Translations under genes and position numbers: made by a program | Part shown: piece by piece, positions 42,769-51,191 of the stretch | Layout: each line of letters begins with the position of its first letter | Numbering within the stretch: the first letter of the stretch is position 1 | Origin: JANNNF01 sp963772935 | GTDB lineage: Bacteria > Pseudomonadota > Alphaproteobacteria > Rhodobacterales > Rhodobacteraceae | Direction: 5' to 3' | Assembly: GCA_963772935.1 (NCBI GenBank) | Contig: CAVYZK010000003.1 | Location: 1-64,000 of the forward strand | DNA: 64,000 nucleotides | The notes under the pieces: model-generated | The model's input: the letters and a program-made list of their open reading frames with translations, nothing else | Told to the model about the DNA's origin: nothing | The model's database searches: none

Positions 42769-43047
42769 TTATTTCCTCTTGGCTTTTTTGTCGGCCGCAT
42801 GGCCGTAATAGGTGCGGGTCGGCGAATATTCACCGAACTTCTGCCCAATCATTTCTTCGGTCACATTCACCGGGATGTGCTTTTTGCCGTTATAGACGGC
42901 AAAGGTCAGCCCGACGAACTGCGGCAGGATGGTGGACCGACGCGACCAGATCTTGATCACTTCGCTCTTGCCCGAAGCCTTCGATGCTTCTGCCTTTTTC
43001 AAGACATAACCATCGACGAACGGGCCTTTCCAAATGGAACGTGCCAT
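42769..43047 (-). CDS. rpsS: 30S ribosomal protein S19
   Basis: 92 aa, complete. MARSIWKGPFVDGYVLKKAE, WSRRSTILPQFVGLTFAVYN, GKHIPVNVTEEMIGQKFGEY. Lies in the 30S head beside S13. Three bases after rplB. Confidence 0.97.
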   Translation of the reverse strand: MARSIWKGPFVDGYVLKKAEASKASGKSEVIKIWSRRSTILPQFVGLTFAVYNGKKHIPVNVTEEMIGQKFGEYSPTRTYYGHAADKKAKRK

Positions 43048-43050
43048 GGA

Positions 43051-43890
43051 TTAGCGCCCTTTCTTCTTGGCGTGACGCGAGCGGACAATGAGGCTGTCCG
43101 ATGCTTTGGCTTTGCGGGTCTTGTTGCCCTTCGTCCCTTTACCCCACGGGGTAACCGGGTGACGACCACCCGAGGTCCGGCCTTCACCACCACCATGCGG
43201 GTGGTCGATCGGGTTCATGGCAACGCCGCGCACCGTCGGACGCACGCCCTTGTGGCGCATACGACCGGCTTTACCGAAGTTCTGGTTGGAGTTGTCGGGG
43301 TTCGACACGGCACCGATGGTGGCCATGCATTCCTGACGTACCATCCGCAATTCGCCCGACGACAGGCGGATCTGCGCGTAGCCACCGTCACGGCCAACGA
43401 ACTGGGCATAAGTGCCAGCAGCGCGTGCAATCTGCCCGCCCTTGCCAGCCTTCATTTCCACGTTGTGAACGATGGTACCGATCGGCATGCCCGAAAACGG
43501 CATAGCGTTGCCCGGCTTCACGTCGGTTTTGGCACCCGAAATCACGCTATCGCCGATGGCGAGGCGCTGTGGTGCCAGAATATAGGCCATTTCGCCATCC
43601 GAATACCGCACGAGCGCGATAAAGGCGGTACGGTTCGGGTCATACTCGATCCGCTCAACGACCGCCGGGATGTCATGCTTGATGCGCTTGAAGTCAACAA
43701 TCCGGTAAAGACGCTTGGCGCCCCCACCCTTGTGCCACATCGTGATACGTCCGGTGTTGTTCCGGCCACCTGTCTTGGTCAAACCCTCAGTAAGGGCTTT
43801 GACCGGACGGCCTTTCCACAGTTCCGAACGGTCGATCAGAACCAACCCTCGTTGGCCAGGCGTCGTCGGTTTATACGACTTGAGTGCCAT
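43051..43890 (-). CDS. rplB: 50S ribosomal protein L2
   Basis: 279 aa. RNNTGRITMWHKGGGAKRLYR in the RNA-binding domain (core TGRITMWHKGGGAKR) and the conserved histidine in NPIDHPHGGGEGRTSGGRHP, near the peptidyl transferase centre. The 153-base gap before it (43891-44043) is unusual for this operon and holds two hairpins. Confidence 0.97.
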   Translation of the reverse strand: MALKSYKPTTPGQRGLVLIDRSELWKGRPVKALTEGLTKTGGRNNTGRITMWHKGGGAKRLYRIVDFKRIKHDIPAVVERIEYDPNRTAFIALVRYSDGEMAYILAPQRLAIGDSVISGAKTDVKPGNAMPFSGMPIGTIVHNVEMKAGKGGQIARAAGTYAQFVGRDGGYAQIRLSSGELRMVRQECMATIGAVSNPDNSNQNFGKAGRMRHKGVRPTVRGVAMNPIDHPHGGGEGRTSGGRHPVTPWGKGTKGNKTRKAKASDSLIVRSRHAKKKGR

Positions 43891-43967
43891 GCTCTCTGTC
43901 TTCCGCTATGTCAGGGCCGCAACTGGGGCGACCCGAGGTTAAAGGGCGCCGAAGCTCCCCGGTCATA

Positions 43968-44025
43968 CGCAGGGTTAGCCCCTGCGCTTCTTCAAAAATC
44001 CACGGCCCCGGAAAACCCGGGGCCG
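43968..44025 (-). terminator. Two hairpins between rplW and rplB
   Basis: On the minus strand CGGCCCCGG/CCGGGGCCG (44025-44003) with a GTTTT loop is followed by TGGATTTTTG, an intrinsic-terminator form; a second stem CGCAGGG/CCCTGCG lies at 43986-43968. As the downstream genes are essential this must be partial termination, or an internal promoter must exist; none was recognised. Confidence 0.5.
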
Positions 44026-44043
44026 CAAAATTCGCAGCCAATA

Positions 44044-44340
44044 TCAGAGGCCCGTGGAAACGTCGATGGTGTTTCCGGCTTCCAGCATGACATAGGCTTT
44101 CTTCTTGTCCGAACGCTCGCCCGGACGGCCCTTGAACTTCTTGGCCTTGCCTTTGGTGATGGTGGTGTTGACCGCCTTCACCTTCACACCAAAGATCGCC
44201 TCGACGGCTTCCTTGATCTGCGGCTTGGTTGCATCCATGGCCACCTGAAACACCACACCGCCAGCTTCCGAGGCCATGGTGGCCTTTTCGGTGATGACGG
44301 GCTTCTTGATCAGGTCGTAATGTTCTGGTTTCACGCTCAT
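44044..44340 (-). CDS. rplW: 50S ribosomal protein L23
   Basis: 98 aa. HYDLIKKPVITEKATMASE, then the tunnel-exit loop region and KVKAVNTTITKGKAKKFKGR. Docking site of trigger factor and SRP (the Glu in ITEKA-type context is part of the fold). Overlaps rplD by four bases. Confidence 0.97.
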   Translation of the reverse strand: MSVKPEHYDLIKKPVITEKATMASEAGGVVFQVAMDATKPQIKEAVEAIFGVKVKAVNTTITKGKAKKFKGRPGERSDKKKAYVMLEAGNTIDVSTGL

Positions 44341-44957
44341 TTCAGACGAGCCTCCAAAGCTGCGACGCCCGCCTTCGTGATCACCAGAGTGTCACGCTTG
44401 AGGATGTCATAGACGTTCGCGCCCATCGTCGGCAGCACGTCAATCGTTGCGATGTTGCGGGCCGCCAGCGCGAAATTCGCGTCAACGTCAGCGCCATCAA
44501 TGATCAACACGCGCTTCCAGCCGCGCTCGGATGCCATTTTGGCAAGGTTGCCGGTCTTGGCGTCAGCCATAACGATGCTGTCCAGAATGACCAGCTCGCC
44601 CGCCTTGGCCTTGGCCGACAGCGCATGCCGCAGACCCAGTGCCCGGAACTTCTTGGGCAGGTCGTGGGCGTGGCTGCGCGGGGTCGGGCCCTTCACAACA
44701 CCACCGTGACGGAAGATCGGAGCCTTCTTGGAACCGTGGCGTGCGCCGCCGGTGCCTTTCTGCTTGTAGATCTTCTTGGTCGAGTAGGACACTTCGGCGC
44801 GGGTCAGCGTCGAATGGGTGCCAGCCTGCATGCGTGCACGCTGCCACCGGACCACCCGGTGCAGGATGTCGGCGCGCGGGTCCAGCCCGAACAGCGCATC
44901 ATCCAGATCGATGGAGCCAGCAGCGGCGCCATCCAGTTTGATCATGTCAAGTTTCAT
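44337..44957 (-). CDS. rplD: 50S ribosomal protein L4
   Basis: 206 aa. Extended loop QKGTGGARHGSKKAPIFRHG reaches the exit tunnel; C-terminal NIATIDVLPTMGANVYDIL. In E. coli L4 represses the S10 operon; no matching leader hairpin was recognised here. Overlaps rplC and rplW by four bases each. Confidence 0.97.
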   Translation of the reverse strand: MKLDMIKLDGAAAGSIDLDDALFGLDPRADILHRVVRWQRARMQAGTHSTLTRAEVSYSTKKIYKQKGTGGARHGSKKAPIFRHGGVVKGPTPRSHAHDLPKKFRALGLRHALSAKAKAGELVILDSIVMADAKTGNLAKMASERGWKRVLIIDGADVDANFALAARNIATIDVLPTMGANVYDILKRDTLVITKAGVAALEARLK

Positions 44958-45676
44958 GCTTCACCCCCTTCGACAGCCACTTCGGCCACCGGAGCAGCGA
45001 CAGTTGCGCGGATCGCTGCGGGCAGCGGCAGGTCTGCCGGGGCCGCTTTCTTGACCGCGTCCTTGATCGTGACCCAACCACCTTTGGTGCCGGGGACAGC
45101 GCCCTTGATCATGATCAGACCACGGTCCGCATCGGTGCGCACGACTTGCAGGTTCTGGGTGGTGCTGCGGACAGCGCCCATGTGACCGGCCATCTTCTTG
45201 CCCTTGAACACCTTGCCGGGGTCCTGGCACTGGCCCGTGGACCCGTGCGAACGGTGCGAAACCGACACACCGTGCGACGCGCGAAGGCCGCCAAAGTTGT
45301 GCCGCTTCATCGCACCCTGAAAGCCTTTACCGTTCGAGGTGCCAGCAATGTCAACATACTGGCCTTCGAGGTAATGGGCGGCGGTGATTTCCGCGCCCAC
45401 TTCGATCAGGCAATCCGGGGTCACGCGGAATTCGGCGATCTTGCGCTTCGGCTCGACGTGAGCCTTGGCAAAATGGCCGCGCATGGCAGCGGTGGTGCGC
45501 TTGGCCTTGGCCAGACCCGCGCCGAGTTGGACGGCGGTATAGCCATCCTTATCGGCGGTGCGCTGTGCCACGACCTGCAGGTTGTCAAGTTGAAGAACGG
45601 TCACAGGAACCTGCGTGCCGTTTTCCAGGAACAGCCGGGTCATGCCCAGCTTCTTTGCGATTACGCCAGAGCGCAT
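44954..45676 (-). CDS. rplC: 50S ribosomal protein L3
   Basis: 240 aa. MRSGVIAKKLGMTRLF start, and GVSVSHRSHGSTGQCQDPGK, in which the Gln of STGQ is the residue methylated by PrmB in E. coli. Early assembly protein near the peptidyl transferase centre. The Ala-rich C-terminal tail (AAIRATVAAPVAEVAVEG) is longer than in E. coli. Fourteen bases after rpsJ. Confidence 0.97.
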   Translation of the reverse strand: MRSGVIAKKLGMTRLFLENGTQVPVTVLQLDNLQVVAQRTADKDGYTAVQLGAGLAKAKRTTAAMRGHFAKAHVEPKRKIAEFRVTPDCLIEVGAEITAAHYLEGQYVDIAGTSNGKGFQGAMKRHNFGGLRASHGVSVSHRSHGSTGQCQDPGKVFKGKKMAGHMGAVRSTTQNLQVVRTDADRGLIMIKGAVPGTKGGWVTIKDAVKKAAPADLPLPAAIRATVAAPVAEVAVEGGEA

Positions 45677-45690
45677 GATCTGATGCCCCC

Positions 45691-45999
45691 TTATACTTTG
45701 ATTTCGACGTCAACGCCCGCAGCCAGGTCGAGCTTCATCAGCGCGTCCACGGTCTGGGGGGTCGGATCGACGATGTCGAGAAGGCGCTTGTGCGTGCGAA
45801 TTTCCCACTGGTCGCGCGACTTCTTGTCGATGTGCGGACCACGGAGAACCGTGAATTTCTCAATCTTGTTCGGCAGCGGAATCGGGCCGCGCACTTGTGC
45901 GCCCGTGCGTTTCGCCGTGTTCACGATTTCCTGCGTGCTGGCGTCCAGCACGCGGTAATCGAAGGCTTTCAGCCGGATACGGATGGTCTGACCTTGCAT
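45691..45999 (-). CDS. rpsJ: 30S ribosomal protein S10 (NusE)
   Basis: 102 aa. IRIRLKAFDYRVLDASTQEI, GPIPLPNKIEKFTVLRGPHI, then DKKSRDQWEIRTHKRLLDI. Works in the 30S head and as the antitermination factor NusE. AAGGAAGAAGAC before ATG 45999 decides the start over an in-frame upstream extension. First gene of the S10 group, 143 bases after tuf. Confidence 0.96.
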   Translation of the reverse strand: MQGQTIRIRLKAFDYRVLDASTQEIVNTAKRTGAQVRGPIPLPNKIEKFTVLRGPHIDKKSRDQWEIRTHKRLLDIVDPTPQTVDALMKLDLAAGVDVEIKV

Positions 46000-46069
46000 G
46001 TCTTCTTCCTTCGGAACGTAAGCGTGGGCAGACATGCCCAGCCAATAGGTTCACATTTATGGATGGTCT

Positions 46070-46095
46070 GCGGCGCACCCCGGAAGGTGCGCCGC
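46070..46095 (-). promoter_or_regulatory. Hairpin and possible -10 box between tuf and rpsJ
   Basis: A 10-bp stem GCGGCGCACC/GGTGCGCCGC lies about 70 bases ahead of rpsJ in the transcript. Just upstream on the minus strand TATACA (46107-46102) could be a -10 box, but the -35 position is poor. A promoter or leader hairpin for the S10 genes is plausible. Confidence 0.35.
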
Positions 46096-46142
46096 GTGTC
46101 TGTATAAGGTGTCACACCCTTTGGAAAGGGCAGGACTGTCGA

Positions 46143-47318
<1,176 letters not shown>

Positions 47319-47342
47319 GATGGCCTCCTGATATCTGTCGGT

Positions 47343-47396
47343 GGATGGGCAAATTGCCCATCCTACGGGATGGTAGGATGGGCGATCCGCCCATCC
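47343..47396. repeat. Two tandem GGATGGGC palindromes between fusA and tuf
   Basis: GGATGGGCAA (47343-47352) pairs with TTGCCCATCC (47354-47363); GGATGGGCG (47376-47384) pairs with CGCCCATCC (47388-47396). They lie 4 bases after the fusA stop in the transcript. Two copies of the same element side by side may act as a processing or mRNA-stability device for the very abundant tuf message. Confidence 0.65.
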
Positions 47397-47399
47397 CGC

Positions 47400-49523
47400 T
47401 TATGCGTATTTCTTCTGAATCTCGTCCGAGATGTTCTGCGGCACGGTGTCGTAATGGTCGAACGACATCGAGAATGTCGCGCGTCCCGAAGACATCGAAC
47501 GCAGGGTGTTGATGTAGCCAAACATGTTGGCCAAAGGCACCATCGCGTTGATGACGTTCGCATTGCCGCGCGCATCCTGACCTTCGATCATCCCGCGACG
47601 GGATGTCAAATCGCCGATTACGCCGCCGGTGTAGATATCCGGCGTCACCACTTCGACCTTCATGATCGGTTCCAGCAGCTTTGCGCCAGCCTTTTTCAGG
47701 CCTTCGCGCATTGCCGCCCGGGCCGCGATCTCAAACGCCAGCACCGAACTATCCACGTCATGGTACGCGCCGTCGATCAGCGCCACCTTGAAGTCGATCA
47801 CAGGGAAACCCGCAAGCGGACCAGAGTCCATCACCGATTTGATGCCTTTTTCAACGCCGGGGATATATTCCTTCGGCACCGAACCACCAACAACCTTGGC
47901 CTCGAACGAATAGCCCACACCCGGTTCCGTCGGCGTGATCACCAACTTGACGCGCGCGAACTGGCCAGTACCACCGGTCTGTTTCTTGTGCGTGTAGTCG
48001 ATCTCATGCTCACGCGAGATGGTCTCGCGGTAAGCCACCTGCGGCGCGCCGATGTTGGCTTCAACCTTGAATTCGCGACGCATACGGTCAACGAGAATGT
48101 CGAGGTGAAGTTCGCCCATGCCTTTCATGATGGTCTGACCGGACTCGTGGTCAGTTTCCACCCGGAACGACGGGTCTTCAGCAGCCAAACGAGCCAAAGC
48201 GATGCCCATCTTTTCCTGGTCAGCTTTGGTTTTAGGCTCCACAGCAATTTCGATAACCGGGGTCGGGAAGGTCATCGTTTCCAGAACGACCGGTTTGGCC
48301 GGATCGCACAGAGTATCGCCCGTGGTCGTTTCTTTCAGGCCCGCAAGCGCGATGATGTCACCCGCATAGGCTTCGGTGATTTCTTCACGGTCGATGGCGT
48401 GCATCATCATCATACGGCCAACGCGCTCTTTACGCTCTTTGGTCGCATTCAGCATTGCATCGCCCTTGGCCAGCACGCCCGAATAGATGCGCGTGAAGGT
48501 CAGCGAACCGACGAAGGGGTCGTTCATGATCTTGAACGCCAGCGCCGAGAAGGGCTGGGTGTCATCGGCAGACCGCGAGATGTTGCGGGTTTCCGTCTCG
48601 TCGCCCGGCGCAAAGCCCAAGTAGGGCGGCACGTCCAGCGGGGTCGGCAGGAAGTCGATCACAGCGTTCAACATCGGCTGCACGCCTTTGTTCTTGAACG
48701 CAGAACCAGCCAGGATCGGAATGAAGTCGATTGCCAGCGTGCCCTTGCGGATCAGCGCGCGCAGTTCGGTTTCAGTCGGCTCTTTGCCGTCCATGTAGGC
48801 TTCCATGGCCGCATCGTCTTGCTCTACCGCTGTTTCCAGCAGGTTGTAGCGCCACTTGTCGGCCAGTTCTTTCAGATCAGCGCGGATCGGCTGACGCACC
48901 CAGGATGCGCCCAGATCTTCGCCTTCATAGACCCATTCTTCCATGGTGATCAGGTCGATGATGCCTTCAAGCTTGTCTTCAGCACCAATCGGGATCTGGA
49001 TCGGCATCGCAACAGCGCCGGTCCGGTCGGTGATCATCTTGACGCAGTTGAAGAAGTCTGCCCCGGTCTTGTCCATCTTGTTGACGAACACGATCCGCGG
49101 AACCTTGTAGCGGTCAGCCTGACGCCACACGGTTTCGGTCTGCGGCTCAACGCCTGCGTTGCCGTCCAGCAGCACCACAGCGCCATCCAGCACGGCCAGC
49201 GAACGTTCAACTTCAATGGTGAAGTCCACGTGGCCGGGGGTGTCGATGATGTTGAAGCGGTACTTGTCGGCGCGCGCATGTTCCAGACCCGGATCAATGG
49301 TGCGCTCCCAGAACGTGGTGGTGGCAGCCGAGGTGATCGTGATGCCACGCTCTTGCTCTTGCTCCATCCAGTCCATGGTGGCGGCACCATCATGAACTTC
49401 CCCGATTTTGTGGGACTTGCCTGTGTAGTACAGAATACGCTCGGTCGTCGTGGTTTTACCCGCGTCGATGTGAGCGATGATGCCGAAATTGCGATAGCGT
49501 TCCAGCGGATATTCGCGTGCCAT
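47400..49523 (-). CDS. fusA: Elongation factor G
   Basis: 707 aa, five domains. G1 IAHIDAGKTTTTERILYYTG, G2 RGITITSAATT, G3 DTPGHVDFT, G4 NKMDKTGADF; domain IV tip QTGGTGQFARVK; C-terminal domain V. Catalyses translocation and, with RRF, ribosome recycling. Nine bases after rpsG. Confidence 0.98.
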   Translation of the reverse strand: MAREYPLERYRNFGIIAHIDAGKTTTTERILYYTGKSHKIGEVHDGAATMDWMEQEQERGITITSAATTTFWERTIDPGLEHARADKYRFNIIDTPGHVDFTIEVERSLAVLDGAVVLLDGNAGVEPQTETVWRQADRYKVPRIVFVNKMDKTGADFFNCVKMITDRTGAVAMPIQIPIGAEDKLEGIIDLITMEEWVYEGEDLGASWVRQPIRADLKELADKWRYNLLETAVEQDDAAMEAYMDGKEPTETELRALIRKGTLAIDFIPILAGSAFKNKGVQPMLNAVIDFLPTPLDVPPYLGFAPGDETETRNISRSADDTQPFSALAFKIMNDPFVGSLTFTRIYSGVLAKGDAMLNATKERKERVGRMMMMHAIDREEITEAYAGDIIALAGLKETTTGDTLCDPAKPVVLETMTFPTPVIEIAVEPKTKADQEKMGIALARLAAEDPSFRVETDHESGQTIMKGMGELHLDILVDRMRREFKVEANIGAPQVAYRETISREHEIDYTHKKQTGGTGQFARVKLVITPTEPGVGYSFEAKVVGGSVPKEYIPGVEKGIKSVMDSGPLAGFPVIDFKVALIDGAYHDVDSSVLAFEIAARAAMREGLKKAGAKLLEPIMKVEVVTPDIYTGGVIGDLTSRRGMIEGQDARGNANVINAMVPLANMFGYINTLRSMSSGRATFSMSFDHYDTVPQNISDEIQKKYA

Positions 49524-49532
49524 GATGCCCTC

Positions 49533-50003
49533 TTACCAGCGGTAGTGGCTGAATGCTTTGTTCGCATCCGCCATCTTGTGGGTATCTTCGCGTTTCTTAA
49601 CAGCCGTACCACGGTTGTTGACGGCATCCGACAATTCGGCAGCCAGACGCTCTTCCATCGTGTTTTCGTTACGCTTGCGCGCGGCGATGATCAGCCAACG
49701 GATGGCCAATGCTTCACGACGTTCGGTGCGCACTTCGACGGGAACCTGATAGGTGGCCCCACCGACGCGGCGCGAACGCACTTCGACGGACGGCTTCACA
49801 TTTTCCAGCGCTTCGTGGAAGGCGGAAATCGGCTCGCGCTTCAGGCGGGATTGAACCCGGTCCAGTGCGCCATAAACGATGCCTTCTGCGACCGACTTCT
49901 TGCCGTCGAGCATCAGGTTGTTCATGAATTTGGTCAGAACCCGATCGCCATACTTGGCATCGGGCAGAATTTCGCGCTTTTCGGCGGCGTGACGACGAGA
50001 CAT
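49533..50003 (-). CDS. rpsG: 30S ribosomal protein S7
   Basis: 156 aa. MSRRHAAEKREILPDAKYGD, then KFMNNLMLDGKKSVAEGIVY and RVGGATYQVPVEVRTERREA. Head-organising protein and, in E. coli, translational repressor of the str operon. Eleven bases after rpsL. Confidence 0.97.
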   Translation of the reverse strand: MSRRHAAEKREILPDAKYGDRVLTKFMNNLMLDGKKSVAEGIVYGALDRVQSRLKREPISAFHEALENVKPSVEVRSRRVGGATYQVPVEVRTERREALAIRWLIIAARKRNENTMEERLAAELSDAVNNRGTAVKKREDTHKMADANKAFSHYRW

Positions 50004-50014
50004 ATTCTAAACCC

Positions 50015-50386
50015 TCACTTCGGACGCTTGGCGCCGTATTTCGAACGACGCTGACGACGATCTTTGACGCCTTGCGTATCGAGCACACCGCGCAGGATGT
50101 GATACCGGACGCCGGGCAAATCCTTGATACGACCGCCGCGGATCAGAACCACAGAGTGTTCCTGAAGGTTGTGCTTTTCGCCGGGGATATAGCAGATCAC
50201 CTCGAAGCTGTTCGTCAGGCGCACTTTGGCAACCTTCCGCATAGCCGAGTTCGGCTTTTTCGGTGTGGTGGTGTAGACGCGCGTGCAAACGCCGCGCTTC
50301 TGCGGGCAAGATTCCAAGTGCTGCGACTTGGACTTGCGAACATTCGGCTCCCGCGGTTTGCGGATGAGCTGTTGGATAGTCGGCAT
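50015..50386 (-). CDS. rpsL: 30S ribosomal protein S12
   Basis: 123 aa. CPQKRGVCTRVYTTTPKKPN and RGGRIKDLPGVRYH keep wild-type lysines at the positions where changes give streptomycin resistance, so a sensitive genotype is expected. The DLPG aspartate is the beta-methylthiolated residue in many bacteria. First gene of the str operon, read from the promoter at 50607-50635. Confidence 0.97.
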   Translation of the reverse strand: MPTIQQLIRKPREPNVRKSKSQHLESCPQKRGVCTRVYTTTPKKPNSAMRKVAKVRLTNSFEVICYIPGEKHNLQEHSVVLIRGGRIKDLPGVRYHILRGVLDTQGVKDRRQRRSKYGAKRPK

Positions 50387-50606
50387 TCACGTACCCCGTG
50401 TTGCTCTGTCAATACTCACGTCCAACCCGGACGCACTGCTTCTCGACGTCATTCTGCGCGAACCGCAAAATGATAAAACCGCAAACATCCCCCAAAGGGG
50501 TGGCGCGGTGGAATTCCAGAGGATCGGAGCATTTCGGCCCGGATCATGACCACATCAAGTATTTTGAACCCCAAGCCAAAGGCGGACCAACGGCAGGACA
50601 AACGGG

Positions 50607-50635
50607 CGTATAGGGGGAGTCGCACGGGTTGTCAA
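50607..50635 (-). promoter_or_regulatory. Promoter of the str operon
   Basis: On the minus strand a perfect TTGACA (50635-50630), 17-base spacer and TATACG (50612-50607), 221 bases ahead of rpsL. The leader between (50387-50606) holds only a weak C-rich/G-rich hairpin (CCCC/GGGG near 50491). The remaining stretch to 50895 is upstream DNA of the VPEID-CTERM gene; I see no further feature in it. Confidence 0.65.
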
Positions 50636-50895
50636 CACGAGCAGCCAACGGGGGCAAAATGTCCGTCTCGCCCCCGTCGCGCGAATCAGGCGGGGCAAAG
50701 AAAATTGCCACCTCAACGCGAGAAACTCACTCTGTCCACAGCCCGGAAACAATCAACCCCGGTGCTGCCAATTGGTTTGGCAGTTTCTGCAGAACGCGGC
50801 AATCCAGAGCCGAGTTTGTGGTTTTTTCTTGTCATTTCAGTCAAAAAGGCCGACCTAAAGCTGGGGCAAATTAAATCTTTCTGCGAGGGAAAACT

Positions 50896-51135
50896 ATGAA
50901 CCGTATTCTTGCTAGGCTTTCTGCCTCAGTCGGCGTGATGGCAGCTTCGGCTGCGCCACTGTACGCACAATCCTGGAATTTCTGGGATTGGTTGGGTGGC
51001 AATCACGGTGGGTCTTCGGGCGGTACCACTCCGGCATCCGTGCCGGAAATCGACGCCTCGGCTGGTGTGCTTGCTGTTGCGGCTGTTCTGGCCGTGCTGG
51101 CTTTGGTGTGGGAACGTCGTCGCCGCAAGGCCTGA
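50896..51135 (+). CDS. VPEID-CTERM sorting-signal protein (exosortase E substrate)
   Basis: 79 aa. Three parts: a signal peptide (MNRILARLSASVGVMAASAAPLYAQ, cleavage likely after YAQ or ASA), a short linker rich in Gly, Ser, Trp and Asn (WNFWDWLGGNHGGSSGGTTP), and a C-terminal VPEIDASAG motif, hydrophobic helix and basic tail ERRRRKA. This is the PEP-CTERM-like tripartite tail recognised by exosortase, in its VPEID variant. The mature protein would be only about 30 residues. GAGGGAAAACT precedes the ATG. The likely processing enzyme is encoded next door in the opposite direction. Confidence 0.9.
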   Translation: MNRILARLSASVGVMAASAAPLYAQSWNFWDWLGGNHGGSSGGTTPASVPEIDASAGVLAVAAVLAVLALVWERRRRKA

Positions 51136-51160
51136 TTGTCCGACATCGGTAAAGGTGATT

Positions 51161-51190
51161 GGCAGACATCCCAAGGTGTCTGCCTTTTTC
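51161..51190 (+). terminator. Intrinsic terminator after the VPEID-CTERM gene
   Basis: GGCAGACA (51161-51168) and TGTCTGCC (51177-51184) form an 8-bp stem over an 8-base loop, followed by TTTTTC. It lies 26 bases after the stop and ends at the stop codon of the convergent exosortase gene. Confidence 0.85.
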
Positions 51191-51191
51191 T

